From NCBI GenBank assembly GCA_003058495.1, contig QBVC01000009.1, forward strand, positions 1 through 64,000: 64,000 nt of DNA, written 5' to 3'. Within the stretch, counting starts at the first letter, position 1. Each line of letters starts with the position of its first letter. This document shows positions 9,964 to 18,933 of the stretch, in pieces. The DNA is from a gamma proteobacterium symbiont of Ctena orbiculata (GTDB taxonomy: Bacteria; Pseudomonadota; Gammaproteobacteria; Chromatiales; Chromatiaceae). The translations under genes and the position numbers were made by a program. Under the pieces are notes generated by a model. It made no database searches. It was not told the origin of the DNA and saw only the letters and a program-made list of their open reading frames with translations.

Positions 9964-10791
9964 ATGAGTAACAATAACATTACGTTCATCGGTGGCGGCA
10001 ACATGGCCACCAGCCTGATAAGCGGCTTGATCGCCGACGGTTATGACAAGGCGAGCATCACGGTCAGCGATCCGGACACCGACAAGCTGGCTAATCTGGC
10101 CGCCCGCTGCGGCGTGCACACCCAGACCGACAACAGCACCGCAATCAGTGGTGCCGATGTGGTGGTGCTGGCCATCAAACCCCAGGTGCTCAAGCAGGTG
10201 GCGCAGGCGTTGGCGCCAAGCATACAGCAGGCAAGGCCGCTGGTGATCTCCATCGTTGCCGGGGTCAGGGAGTCTGCCCTGCAGGAGTGGCTGGGCGGCG
10301 GTGTGGCCCTGGTGCGCAGCATGCCGAACACCCCGGCGATGATTCAGTCCGGGGCCTCGGGCCTGCATGCCGGTTCCGCGGTTACCGAATCGCAGCGCAG
10401 CCAGGCCGAAAGCATACTGCGGGCCGTGGGCGTGACCCGCTGGGTCGAGAATGAGTCTCAGATGGATGCGGTGACAGCCGTCTCCGGCAGCGGACCCGCC
10501 TACTTCTTTCTCGTCATGGAGGCGATCGAGACATCCGCCCGGCAGATGGGGCTGGATGACGATACCGCCCGTCTGCTGACCCTGCAGACCGCCCTCGGCG
10601 CCGCCCGCATGGCACTGGAGAGCAGTGACTCCCCCGCGCTGCTCAGAGAGAAGGTCACATCCCCCGGCGGCACCACGGAACGGGCCCTTGGGATCCTTGA
10701 AGCGGGTGATATCCGGACCCTCTTCGACAAGGCCCTGCAGGGCGCCATGGAGCGTTCCATCGAACTTTCCGAGATGCTGGGAGAGCGATAA
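9964..10791 (+). CDS. proC: Pyrroline-5-carboxylate reductase
   Basis: Catalyses the last step of proline synthesis, NAD(P)H-dependent reduction of 1-pyrroline-5-carboxylate. The N-terminal Rossmann motif is 'FIGGGNMATSLISGL'; 'VVLAIKPQVL' and 'RSMPNTPAMIQSGASGL' follow, and the C-terminal dimer domain holds 'AVSGSGPAYFF' and 'VTSPGGTTERALG'. Length 275 is typical. The stop codon overlaps the yggT start by one base (TAATG), indicating coupling. Confidence 0.97.
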   Translation: MSNNNITFIGGGNMATSLISGLIADGYDKASITVSDPDTDKLANLAARCGVHTQTDNSTAISGADVVVLAIKPQVLKQVAQALAPSIQQARPLVISIVAGVRESALQEWLGGGVALVRSMPNTPAMIQSGASGLHAGSAVTESQRSQAESILRAVGVTRWVENESQMDAVTAVSGSGPAYFFLVMEAIETSARQMGLDDDTARLLTLQTALGAARMALESSDSPALLREKVTSPGGTTERALGILEAGDIRTLFDKALQGAMERSIELSEMLGER

Positions 10792-11366
10792 TGGGCAGCA
10801 GCTACCTGACCAATCCCATCGTCTTTCTGGTACAGACCCTGTTCGGGCTCTATATCCTGGCGATACTGCTGCGCTTCCTGCTGCAGCTGGTGCGGGCCGA
10901 CTTCTACAATCCGATCTCCCAGTTTCTGGTGAAGGTGACCAATCCGCCGTTGAAACCGCTGCGGCGGATCATTCCCGGTTTCGGGGGCATCGATCTCTCC
11001 TCGCTGCTGCTTGCCTGGCTGCTCAAGGCGATCGAGCTGATGATCATCATCGCTATCGGCGGCGGCAGCATCAGCCTGATCGCCCCGTTCATATGGGCGA
11101 TACCGGAACTGGTGGAGCTGCTGATCAATATCTATCTCTTCGGGATCTTGATTCAGGTGATCCTCAGCTGGGTAAATCCCGGCAGCTACAACCCGGCGGT
11201 CGCACTGCTCTACAGTCTGACATCGCCCCTGCTCACCCCGGCACAGAAGATCCTTCCCCCGACGGGGGGCATCGATCTCTCCCCGATGCTGGTGATCATC
11301 GGCCTGATCCTGCTGAAGATGCTCTTGATTCCCCCCCTGCTGCAGATCACCGGCAGCCCTTTCTAG
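10791..11366 (+). CDS. yggT: YggT family inner-membrane protein
   Basis: A 191-residue protein with two tandem YggT units, each with hydrophobic helices and a 'NP(I/G)S..L..LT.P.L.P..+.LP..GGID.S' signature. The first is at 'NPISQFLVKVTNPPLKPLRR' and the second at 'YSLTSPLLTPAQKILPPTGG'. The YggT family is linked to osmotic or ionic stress tolerance; the mechanism is unknown. It overlaps proC by one base. Confidence 0.92.
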   Translation: MGSSYLTNPIVFLVQTLFGLYILAILLRFLLQLVRADFYNPISQFLVKVTNPPLKPLRRIIPGFGGIDLSSLLLAWLLKAIELMIIIAIGGGSISLIAPFIWAIPELVELLINIYLFGILIQVILSWVNPGSYNPAVALLYSLTSPLLTPAQKILPPTGGIDLSPMLVIIGLILLKMLLIPPLLQITGSPF

Positions 11367-11372
11367 GCCCTG

Positions 11373-11657
11373 GTGAATTGGTACCGCTGGGATCAGGACG
11401 ACCTGATCCTCAACCTGCGCATCCAGCCCAAGGCATCCAGGGATGCCTTTCTCGGCCCCTACGGCGAAAATGCCTATAAGGTCGCGATCGCGACACCCCC
11501 CGTCGACGGCAAGGCCAACGCCCGGCTGCTGAAGTTTATTGCCAAGGCCTTCGGCCTCCCCCTCTCCCAGGTCGAGCTTGTCTCCGGAAAAAGCTCTCGC
11601 AGTAAGCGTTTACGGTTAAAGTCCCCCCGGAAACTGCCGATAGAGTTTGAAAATTGA
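11373..11657 (+). CDS. yggU: DUF167 / YggU family protein
   Basis: A 94-residue DUF167 protein, starting at GTG 6 nt after yggT. Signatures are 'LNLRIQPKASRD', 'VAIATPPVDGKANARLLKF' and 'VELVSGKSSRSKRLRL'. The fold is a small alpha/beta domain of unknown role that is nearly always encoded with YggT. It closes the yggS-proC-yggT-yggU run. Confidence 0.92.
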   Translation: MNWYRWDQDDLILNLRIQPKASRDAFLGPYGENAYKVAIATPPVDGKANARLLKFIAKAFGLPLSQVELVSGKSSRSKRLRLKSPRKLPIEFEN

Positions 11658-11764
11658 GAGACCCGCGTATGGCGCCGAGGAGACTCCTCGCGTATCATTG
11701 CGGGAGCGCTGAAAACAAGAGTTAAGAGTCTGTTACGGCTAAAAAATATTTTTGGGGCAACGGC

Positions 11765-13741
11765 ATGGAAAAAGTAAGATTTGAAGAACAGTTACAGGCT
11801 TACGAACAGTGGAAAACGGATGTTATCAACACCATTGAGGAGTACGGCCCCTGGTTGGAGGAGAATGGAATGTCCTCGGCGGACATTCAACAGCGCATTG
11901 AACAGACCCTCACCACGCTCAAGGGCGACAAGCTGACCATCGCCTTTGTCGCCGAGTTTTCCCGCGGCAAGACCGAGCTGATCAACGCCATCTTCTTCGC
12001 CGACTACGGCAGGCGTCTGCTCCCCTCCGATGCCGGTCGCACCACCATGTGCCCCACCGAGATCTTCTACGACGATGTGCGCAACGAGGCCTATGTGCGT
12101 CTCCTGCCCATCGAGACGCGCCTGCAGGAGGCCACCCTGACCCAGTTGCGGCACGATACCAAGCAGTGGGTCCACTACCCCCTGGAGGTCGACTCGGTAG
12201 AGCAGATGCAGGCCGCCTTGAATGAGGTCGTGCAGACCAAAACCGTGCCGCTGGAGGATGCCAAGCATCTCGGTCTCTACAGCCAGGATCTGCATCCCCA
12301 TCAGGCAGAGCCGCCCGAAACCGTCGAGATACCCAAGTGGCGCCACGCCATGATCAGCTTCCCCCACGAGATGCTGAAAAAGGGCCTGATCATTCTCGAC
12401 ACGCCGGGACTGAACGCCTTGGGTTCGGAGCCCGAGCTGACCTTGAACATGCTGCCGACGGCCCAGGCGGTGTTGTTCGTGCTCGGCGCCGATACCGGTG
12501 TGACCCGCAGCGACATGGAGATCTGGCAGCATCATGTGAAGGGGTTTCAGAGCGGGCGCCAACGCGGCCTGATGGTCGTGCTGAACAAGATCGATACCCT
12601 GTGGGATGACCTGCGCGAGCACGAGGACATCCACGAGGCCATCAGCAATCAGCAGAGCTCCACCGCCGATATGCTCGGGGTGGAAGCCAAGGCGGTCTTT
12701 CCCATCTCCGCCCAGAAAGGTCTGCTGGCCAAGATCAAGAGTGAACCCGAACTGCTGGACAAGAGCGGCCTGCTGGACCTGGAGAACTACCTGGGTCAGG
12801 ACGTGGTCAACATCAAACAGCAGATCATTCTCGACACCATCAGCTCCGATGTCGGACAGATGCTGGACAACAGCCGCAGCATGCTGTCGGGCAAGCTGAA
12901 CGAGACCAAATACCAGCTCGAGGAGTTGGAGGAGCTGAGCGACAAGAGCGACGACGTCATCAACAACCTGATGGAGAAGACCCGCAGCGAACAGGCCCAG
13001 TACCTGCGCGATGTGGAGACCTTTCAGCAGAGCCGGAAACAGCTCAAGCAGCAGGCGGACATGTTGTCGGAGATCCTCAGCCTGAACCTGCTCGATGAGA
13101 CCATCAAGCGTTGCAGAAAGGAGATGACCAACAGCTGGACCACCAGCGGCATGAAGTCCTCGATGAAGAACCTGTTCGAGGAGACCCGCCGCACCATGCT
13201 CCAGGTGGTGAACCAGAGCGAACAGACGCGCAAGCTGATCCGCTCCATCTACCGCAAGTTTCAAAACGAGCACGGCTTCGCCGTGGTGCAGCCAAAGATG
13301 TTCTCGATCGTAAAGTACCGGGTCGAACTGGAACTGCTGCATCAGGAAGCGGAGATCTTCAGGAACAGCCCGGTTACCGCGATGATGGAGCAGAATTTCG
13401 TGGTCAAACGCTTCTTCTCGGCGCTGGTCAAGCGTGCCCGCGATATCTTCTTTCGCGCCGACAATGAGATCAATCAGTGGATAGTGAGCGCCCTTGAACC
13501 CCTGGTCATGCAGATCAAGGATCACAAGGAGATGATGGAGAAACGCCTCAACAACCTGCAGAAGATCGGTCAGTCGCGCAACACGCTGCAATACCGCATC
13601 CTTGAACTGCAGGAGCAGTATACCGAGTTGGCCCGGCAGCTGACCGCGCTGCGCAACATGTCCAACCGGATCAGCAACAACCGACCCTTGCATGGGAGCC
13701 AGCGTCAAAAGCCCAAGTTGGTGTCGCAGAATGTCTCCTGA
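11765..13741 (+). CDS. Dynamin-like large GTPase
   Basis: A 658-residue bacterial dynamin-family protein, probably membrane-associated. G1 is 'AEFSRGKTELINA' (residues 63-75; the usual first P-loop glycine is Ala63, but GKT is intact). A threonine candidate for G2 is in 'GRTTMCPTE', G3 is DTPGL at 212, and G4 is NKID at 274. Residues about 360-660 are helical with coiled-coil stretches (about 375-440 and 600-645). An amphipathic segment near 'NFVVKRFFSALVKRARDIFF' could be the membrane paddle. Bacterial dynamins remodel or repair membranes, often in stress or phage resistance. Unlike many, no second dynamin gene is adjacent. Confidence 0.85.
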   Translation: MEKVRFEEQLQAYEQWKTDVINTIEEYGPWLEENGMSSADIQQRIEQTLTTLKGDKLTIAFVAEFSRGKTELINAIFFADYGRRLLPSDAGRTTMCPTEIFYDDVRNEAYVRLLPIETRLQEATLTQLRHDTKQWVHYPLEVDSVEQMQAALNEVVQTKTVPLEDAKHLGLYSQDLHPHQAEPPETVEIPKWRHAMISFPHEMLKKGLIILDTPGLNALGSEPELTLNMLPTAQAVLFVLGADTGVTRSDMEIWQHHVKGFQSGRQRGLMVVLNKIDTLWDDLREHEDIHEAISNQQSSTADMLGVEAKAVFPISAQKGLLAKIKSEPELLDKSGLLDLENYLGQDVVNIKQQIILDTISSDVGQMLDNSRSMLSGKLNETKYQLEELEELSDKSDDVINNLMEKTRSEQAQYLRDVETFQQSRKQLKQQADMLSEILSLNLLDETIKRCRKEMTNSWTTSGMKSSMKNLFEETRRTMLQVVNQSEQTRKLIRSIYRKFQNEHGFAVVQPKMFSIVKYRVELELLHQEAEIFRNSPVTAMMEQNFVVKRFFSALVKRARDIFFRADNEINQWIVSALEPLVMQIKDHKEMMEKRLNNLQKIGQSRNTLQYRILELQEQYTELARQLTALRNMSNRISNNRPLHGSQRQKPKLVSQNVS

Positions 13742-14091
13742 GACAATATCGCGTCGGAAATATTAATTATTCGACTTTAGTATTGCGAGATAACCTGCTG
13801 TTTTCATTTATATATCAGTATTGGCCTTGAGCCTTTCTCCAGCGCTATTGCCGCGCCGGCTGCCGCTCTCCATTGGCGCATCCCGGTAATTGCCGGACCC
13901 TGTCGATGACCCGCCATGCAGGCAACGCCCTGAAACGAAATTTGATTTGTATCAAACAATAAGTGGTACTGACTTGCCCCCTTCTCCCCCGGGATTCAGC
14001 CACTTCACCCGACCCCGTTGATCGTCTACACTGAAACTACAACAAAGACCGGCCGTACAGACCGGCACCTGATATTAGGAGGGGTCACTCT
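13742..14091. other. Intergenic region with an FNR-like site
   Basis: This gene-free stretch separates the dynamin gene from the DUF4426 gene. Its main feature is the palindrome at 13942-13955. A strong ribosome site (aggagggg) lies at its end. Confidence 0.5.
13942..13955. promoter_or_regulatory. FNR/Anr-type binding site
   Basis: The sequence is ttgat-ttgt-atcaa, a perfect match to the FNR/Anr consensus TTGAT-N4-ATCAA. It is centred about 143 nt before the start of the DUF4426 gene, the only gene it could serve by orientation. No clear -10 hexamer lies at the spacing expected for class II activation, so the direction of control is unknown. Confidence 0.6.
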
Positions 14092-14535
14092 ATGTCTTAT
14101 ACAAAATCCATTGTTCTATTCTTTATCCTGCTTTTAACGGCCATGGTGAGCTGGGCGGAAAACAGCACCACCGTACCCGGTTTCACCATTCACCATAACG
14201 CCATCCCCAGCGCATCCCTTGAACCCGCAATCGCCAGGCAATACGGTATTCAACGCAGCAAATACCGGGGCATGCTGAATGTAAGCGTGATCAAATCGGT
14301 CGAGGGAACCACGGGCCAGTCCTCAGAGGCCGTGATATTGGCGAAGGCAAATAATATACGGGGTCAGTTGATCAGCATCCCGATGAGAAAGATCATCGAA
14401 GGCGACGCCATCTACTACATCGGTGAGTTTCGTATCGCCGACCAGGAGACGCTGAACTTCGAGATTCAGGTTCAACCCAAAGGCGAAACCCGCTACTACT
14501 CGGCGAAACTCTCCCAGGATTTCTATATCGACTGA
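14092..14535 (+). CDS. DUF4426 exported protein
   Basis: A 147-residue secreted protein with a signal peptide about 1-22 (ending in SWAE). The mature part fits DUF4426 (PF14467): an N-terminal 'HHNAIPSASLEPAIARQYGI' region, 'RGMLNVSV' and a final beta-rich 'ETRYYSAKLSQDFY' strand. The fold is probably an immunoglobulin-like periplasmic domain of unknown role. A strong ribosome site precedes it, and a candidate FNR box lies upstream, suggesting oxygen-dependent expression. Confidence 0.85.
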   Translation: MSYTKSIVLFFILLLTAMVSWAENSTTVPGFTIHHNAIPSASLEPAIARQYGIQRSKYRGMLNVSVIKSVEGTTGQSSEAVILAKANNIRGQLISIPMRKIIEGDAIYYIGEFRIADQETLNFEIQVQPKGETRYYSAKLSQDFYID

Positions 14536-14620
14536 CAACCCGTCGTCGACCCTGCACCCGCTTCCGCGCAGGGCGAGTTGATCGAGCAACAGCCCGCGCG
14601 GGAGAGCGACATCCAAGCGT

Positions 14621-15301
14621 TCACAGCGCCCTGACCAGGGTAAGGATCCCAAACAGGATTACGGTCAGGCCTGCTGCCCTTCTGACCCAGATGTTTTTCA
14701 GCCAGCGCGCGATGCTGCCGGCCAATATGCCCATAATAAACAGATTCGGCAGGGTGCCGAGGCCAAATGCCAGCATCAGGCCGGCTCCCTTGGCCACACT
14801 CCCGGCCGATACCGTCCACACCAGCATGCTGTAGACCAACCCGCAGGGTATCCAGCCCCAAACCAAGCCGAGAATCCAGGCCTGGCCGGGGGTCTTTACC
14901 GGCAGCAACCTGCGGGCGAAGGGTTCGATCCTGGTCCACAACAGACTCCCCAAACGCTCGATTTTGGCCAGCCCAGTCCACCAGCCTCCAAGGTAGAGCC
15001 CGAGCAGTATCATGAAAACGCCGGCGATCGCCAACAAGACTTGCTGCGCGATATAGACCGGTACCGCCTGGGTCAGCAAGACGCCCAGGCCGCCCATGAT
15101 CGCCCCCGCCACCACATAGCTGGTGACACGACCCAGGTTATAGCCCAACTGATAGGGAAAAGTGTCTACCAGGCGATTCTGCACCGGCGCGGGAAGACCG
15201 AACGTCAGCGCGCCGACTATCCCCCCGCACATACCGACGCAGTGCCCGCCGCCGAGCAGCCCCACGACAAAAGCGGCAAGATAGCTGCTTTGTTCAATCA
15301 T
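14621..15301 (-). CDS. Sulfite exporter TauE/SafE (DsbD-like) membrane protein
   Basis: A 226-residue polytopic protein of the TauE/SafE-DsbD_2 group (PF13386). It has about six membrane helices, with a first-helix 'GGGHCVGMCGG' (Cys-x3-Cys) and a mirror motif 'WGWIPCGLVYS'. Members of this subfamily are often encoded beside cbb3 oxidase genes and are suspected to act in copper or cytochrome maturation rather than sulfite export. No oxidase gene is visible in this window. It follows ampG by 32 nt on the same strand. Confidence 0.82.
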   Translation of the reverse strand: MIEQSSYLAAFVVGLLGGGHCVGMCGGIVGALTFGLPAPVQNRLVDTFPYQLGYNLGRVTSYVVAGAIMGGLGVLLTQAVPVYIAQQVLLAIAGVFMILLGLYLGGWWTGLAKIERLGSLLWTRIEPFARRLLPVKTPGQAWILGLVWGWIPCGLVYSMLVWTVSAGSVAKGAGLMLAFGLGTLPNLFIMGILAGSIARWLKNIWVRRAAGLTVILFGILTLVRAL

Positions 15302-15333
15302 TCATCTATCCTCAGACCAACCCACAAGGCTGT

Positions 15334-16749
15334 CTACGAAGTGTCGCTGCCCGGCTCGTGGTTGGGTAGTTCACGAGCGGGGAGATAACGCATGGCCAGG
15401 AAAATAAGGATCAACACCGGGATACCTATGGCTGTGGTTATGAGAAAGAAATTCACATACCCCAAGCCATCAACCATAACACCGGAAAAACCGCCTATAA
15501 ACTTGGGTAACAACAGCATTATAGAGCTGAAAAGGGCATACTGTGTCGCTGAATAGGAGACATTGGTAAGGCTGGAAAGATAAGCCACAAATGCAGAAGT
15601 GGCGAGTCCTGCACTGAGATTGTCCGCCACGATTACCAGGGTCAGCATGGCAAGGTCATGGCCGACTCCGGCCAACCAGGCGAACAGCAGATTGGTGGCC
15701 GCAGCCAGAACTCCGCCTAAAAACAGGATGCGCATGACACCCAGCCGGGTTACCAGCACTCCCCCGAGAACCGCACCCAGCAGCGTCATAACAATCCCCA
15801 GTACATTGGCGATGACGGCAACCTCGCCTTTCGTGAATCCCAGGTCGACATAAAAGACCTGGGAAATCACACCCAGCACCACATCGGAGATGCGGTAGGT
15901 GGCGATCAAGGCCAATATCAACACTGCATGCCAGCGATATCGACCTATGAAATCGGCAAAGGGACTGATTACGGCACCATAGAACCACTCACTGAAATGA
16001 CGCAACACCCCGGGCAGCCAGGACTGGCGCTCAATCATTCGGTCCACGGCAGCCTCCCGTTCCAGAGTAACCGGATTCGGTTGAACATCGGGCTCCTGTA
16101 TCAAAAGAACAGTCGCTACTCCCACCAGCATCAAGGCTGCCATGGCCAGATAAGTGACCATCCAGGCGCCAAGGTGATAGCCGGTTTCGCTCGGGCTGGC
16201 CAATTGGGCTATTCCCAGGGCGCCACCCCCGCTCACTATCATCGCAATGCGGTATCCAATCATGTAGTTGGCGGCCATCACGCCCTGCAACCTCACCGCC
16301 GCCCTTTCGATACGATAGGCATCGATGGCTATGTCCTGGGTAGCTGACGAGAAGGCGACCATCAGCGCCAACATGACAAACCCCTGCAGGCCATCGCGGG
16401 GATCGGAGAAGGCCAGCCCACACAGCCCCGTGATAATCGAGAGCTGGGCCAACAGCATCCAGCCACGGCGTCTTCCCAGTTTTTCGCTCAACCAGGGGAG
16501 TTTCAGACGATCCACCAGCGGTGCCCAGACCCATTTAAAGCCGTAGGCGAGCGCCACCCAGCTGAGAAATCCGATGGTGGAGCGATCGATGTCGGCCTCT
16601 CGCAGCCAGCGGGAGAGGGTACCGAAGACCAGCAACAGGGGCAGTCCCGCGGAGAAGCCGAGGAATAGCATGCTGCGCGCCCCCGGCTGCCAGTAGACAG
16701 CCAGCGTCTTGGACCAGTCGGAAAGCCTGCCGGCAGAATTCACGAACAC
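15334..16749 (-). CDS. ampG: AmpG family muropeptide MFS transporter
   Basis: An MFS permease with about 12-14 membrane helices that imports anhydro-muropeptides (GlcNAc-anhMurNAc peptides) for cell-wall recycling. Characteristic AmpG stretches are 'LFLGFSAGLPLLLVFGTL', 'DRSTIGFLSWVALAYGFKW' and 'FSSATQDIAIDAYRIE', and the C-terminal half has 'NVSYSATQYALFSSIM'. Length 471 is within the family range. The start is GTG at 16749, or GTG at 16743 with agagg upstream. Confidence 0.93.
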   Translation of the reverse strand: MFVNSAGRLSDWSKTLAVYWQPGARSMLFLGFSAGLPLLLVFGTLSRWLREADIDRSTIGFLSWVALAYGFKWVWAPLVDRLKLPWLSEKLGRRRGWMLLAQLSIITGLCGLAFSDPRDGLQGFVMLALMVAFSSATQDIAIDAYRIERAAVRLQGVMAANYMIGYRIAMIVSGGGALGIAQLASPSETGYHLGAWMVTYLAMAALMLVGVATVLLIQEPDVQPNPVTLEREAAVDRMIERQSWLPGVLRHFSEWFYGAVISPFADFIGRYRWHAVLILALIATYRISDVVLGVISQVFYVDLGFTKGEVAVIANVLGIVMTLLGAVLGGVLVTRLGVMRILFLGGVLAAATNLLFAWLAGVGHDLAMLTLVIVADNLSAGLATSAFVAYLSSLTNVSYSATQYALFSSIMLLLPKFIGGFSGVMVDGLGYVNFFLITTAIGIPVLILIFLAMRYLPARELPNHEPGSDTS

Positions 16750-16862
16750 CTCTTATTGAAAAAAAACCACCGCATTATAAGTATCAATGGGAGCCAAGTC
16801 CCCCCTGCCGTCTCAAATCGACACTCACACCTACCCATGCAGGTTTAAAAGAATTAACAATT

Positions 16863-16909
16863 CAGGCCGCAAATGGACGCAAATCAGCGCAAATGAATCG
16901 CAAATGAGA
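16863..16909 (+). repeat. Dispersed cgcaaat-rich repeat, copy 1 (forward arm)
   Basis: Four cgcaaat-type heptamers occur at 11-13-nt steps, beginning ccgcaaatggacgcaaat. This is the forward arm of an inverted pair with 16967-17012. Confidence 0.7.
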
Positions 16910-16966
16910 ACCTATAAGAGTCGCACCGGGCCTCGCGAGGTAGAGCCGCTATTTCCACCAGCCAAA

Positions 16967-17012
16967 TCATTTGCGTCAATTTCGCGGTGATTGGCGGCTA
17001 TTTGCGGGTTAA
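16967..17012 (-). repeat. Dispersed cgcaaat-rich repeat, copy 2 (reverse arm)
   Basis: Its reverse complement (gattaacccgcaaatagcc, then gccaatcaccgcgaaa) closely matches the copy at 29569-29609. Confidence 0.7.
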
Positions 17013-17082
17013 TCATATTCCTCTTAGTCAAAGAAGATGAAAAAAAGTACAATGCACGATCGCTTTCAACAGGTACCGATTC

Positions 17083-17730
17083 ATGCAGGATTATCAACGG
17101 GAGTTCTTACGCTTTGCCCTCGATGTCGGGGTTTTGAGGTTTGGTGAATTCACCCTGAAATCGGGACGCGTCAGTCCCTATTTCTTCAATGCCGGGCTGT
17201 TCAACAGCGGCGCCAGCCTGGCCCGTCTGGGGCGATACTATGCACAGGCCATCGTCGATTCGGGCATGGGCTTTGACCTGCTATACGGCCCGGCCTACAA
17301 GGGCATCCCCCTGGCCGCGGTGACTGCCGCGGCTCTCTACGACCAGCACGGCATCGACATCCCCTATGCCTTCAATCGAAAGGAGGCAAAGGATCACGGC
17401 GAGGGCGGCGTCATCGTCGGCCATGCCCTGGAGGGCCGAGTCCTGATCATCGACGATGTCATATCCGCGGGCACATCGGTGCGCGAATCGATCGATATCA
17501 TCGAATCCCAGCGGGCGACACCGGCGGGGGTTGTCATCGCCCTCGACCGGCAGGAGCGCGGCCGGGGAGAGCGCTCGGCGATCCAGGAGGTCGAGAGCGA
17601 CTACGGCATGCCGGTCAGCGCCATCGTGCGTCTCGAACAGCTGATCGAGTACCTGCAGGAGAGTGAGAGTGACGGCACAGGCAGCGATCTGAAACGCATC
17701 CAGGCCTACCGGGATCAATACGGGGTATGA
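17083..17730 (+). CDS. pyrE: Orotate phosphoribosyltransferase
   Basis: Converts orotate and PRPP to OMP in pyrimidine synthesis. The PRPP-binding motif '[17 protein letters not shown]' is intact, as are '[18 protein letters not shown]' and '[15 protein letters not shown]' (catalytic Lys loop). The N-terminus '[26 protein letters not shown]' is of PyrE type. Length 215 is typical. In other gammaproteobacteria pyrE often lies near argB and slmA; here it is 2-4 kb away on the other strand, isolated between two repeat pairs. Confidence 0.97.
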   Translation: MQDYQREFLRFALDVGVLRFGEFTLKSGRVSPYFFNAGLFNSGASLARLGRYYAQAIVDSGMGFDLLYGPAYKGIPLAAVTAAALYDQHGIDIPYAFNRKEAKDHGEGGVIVGHALEGRVLIIDDVISAGTSVRESIDIIESQRATPAGVVIALDRQERGRGERSAIQEVESDYGMPVSAIVRLEQLIEYLQESESDGTGSDLKRIQAYRDQYGV

Positions 17731-17762
17731 CATATCCGCAGTTCGAATGGATAGCTATTAAA

Positions 17763-17831
17763 GCCGCAAATAGACGCCAATCGACGCAAGTCGTAATAAG
17801 TCCGCAAATGATCGCGAATAAACGCAAATAA
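17763..17831 (+). repeat. Dispersed cgcaaat-rich repeat, copy 3
   Basis: Begins ccgcaaatagacgccaatcg and continues with aagtccgcaaatgatcgcg and aacgcaaat; the heptamer recurs at roughly 11-13 nt. Confidence 0.7.
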
Positions 17832-17999
17832 AACTGTTTTCCGGTTAATCCACTGTTTCCAGATTTTATTGCAAACCAACGTAATACAGAAACTTGCTCT
17901 ATGCAATCTTGTTCCAACCACAGGCTATCGTGTGATCCTGGTGGGATACCTGCAGGCTGTTGTGCCAACCCGCCATTCAGGGCCGTTATAATGTCAAAT

Positions 18000-18032
18000 T
18001 AGCGCTAATTAGCGTTCATTTGCGGACTTAAT
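18000..18032 (-). repeat. Dispersed cgcaaat-rich repeat, copy 4
   Basis: Its reverse complement reads aagtccgcaaatgaacgct and so on, matching the second half of copy 3 in opposite orientation. Confidence 0.6.
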
Positions 18033-18102
18033 AATAAACCAACTCAGATAAACCAAACCACCTGCTTAGAGACTGAGCAACATGGGCAATCAGGTAACGG
18101 AT

Positions 18103-18849
18103 TTAACCCAGCACCAGTTTAGTGCCGATCAGCAGGGTGACCACCTCGAAGCCGCGTTTGATCCAGCGATTGCCCTTGGCGATGGAGAGGTGCGCCCCCA
18201 GGTAGCCGCCAAGCAGCGAACCGATCAGCAGCACCGGTATCCAGGTCCAATGGATGTCGCCGAGGATGCCGAGGGTGAGCGCGCCGCTGCCGTTCCAGAA
18301 GACGCCGACCAGGACCAGGGTGTGGGCCACCGCACGCCGATAGTCGAGACCGAACCAGCGCACCAGCCAGAGGGTGACGAAGAGGCCGGTACCCGAGGTG
18401 AGGGAGCCATTCAGGACGCCGATCAGAAACAGCCCCGCGCCACCGATCGCAAAACCGGCCCTGTCGCGGTGTATCGCATGATACTCCATGCCCAGCCTGG
18501 GACTCAGATAGGAGTAGACCCCCAGGCCCAGGGTCAGCACGCCCAATGCCACCTCGGCATGTCTGTCGGCCACCCGGAGAATCAGGCTGGCCCCCAGCAC
18601 CACCCCGGGGAGGCCCGCTAGCAGCATGTAGATCACGAACTGACGCTCCAGACCCCCCTCGCGGAGATGGCGGACCGTGGCCCCTATTCCCAAGGCGACA
18701 GATGCGACCTTGTGGGTCGCCAGGGCCACGCCGAAGGGCAGCCCGAGAAAGATCAGCGCCGGCAGTTGAACCAGGCCCGCGCCCCCTCCCGAAAAGGCTG
18801 AAAAGAGGTTGGCCAGAAGAGAAATCACGAAAAGGGTGAACTGTTCCAC
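18103..18849 (-). CDS. Sulfite exporter TauE/SafE family protein
   Basis: A 248-residue COG0730-type permease with about eight membrane helices, starting at GTG. The first half has 'FSAFSGGGAGLVQLPALIFLG' and the second the mirrored 'GVLNGSLTSGTGLFVTLWLV', the two family repeats. Members export sulfite, sulfoacetate or other organosulfur anions; the substrate cannot be told from sequence. It is a different branch from the DsbD-like protein at 14621. Confidence 0.88.
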   Translation of the reverse strand: MEQFTLFVISLLANLFSAFSGGGAGLVQLPALIFLGLPFGVALATHKVASVALGIGATVRHLREGGLERQFVIYMLLAGLPGVVLGASLILRVADRHAEVALGVLTLGLGVYSYLSPRLGMEYHAIHRDRAGFAIGGAGLFLIGVLNGSLTSGTGLFVTLWLVRWFGLDYRRAVAHTLVLVGVFWNGSGALTLGILGDIHWTWIPVLLIGSLLGGYLGAHLSIAKGNRWIKRGFEVVTLLIGTKLVLG

Positions 18850-18933
18850 AAAGCAGCTATCTTATGAGGTAAGCCACGCAGTATAATTCATCCTAGATAC
18901 CTTTTGACTTCAGAAACAGAGAATTCCGCCGGT

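Larger units (their letters stand above)
16750..17082. other. Intergenic region with inverted cgcaaat repeats, upstream of pyrE
   Basis: Contains two arms of the dispersed repeat in opposite orientation (separate entries). A tacaat hexamer at 17048-17053 is a plausible -10 for pyrE, 30 nt before its ATG; the -35 is weak. Confidence 0.45.
17731..18102. other. Intergenic region downstream of pyrE with inverted cgcaaat repeats
   Basis: No gene is seen. Forward copies of the dispersed repeat occupy 17763-17831 and a reverse copy lies at 18000-18032, with about 170 nt of unique sequence between them. Confidence 0.5.

Noticed and set aside
11792-13708. 638-codon open frame on the minus strand opposite the dynamin gene
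   Set aside because: It is antisense to a gene with intact GTPase motifs, has no recognisable domain, and is rich in His/Leu/Val/Gln as expected from reading the other strand.
16863-17831. cgcaaat heptamer arrays as a CRISPR or plasmid-type iteron origin
   Set aside because: The units are too short and unevenly spaced for CRISPR, no cas or rep gene is near, and the same blocks occur singly elsewhere in the window.
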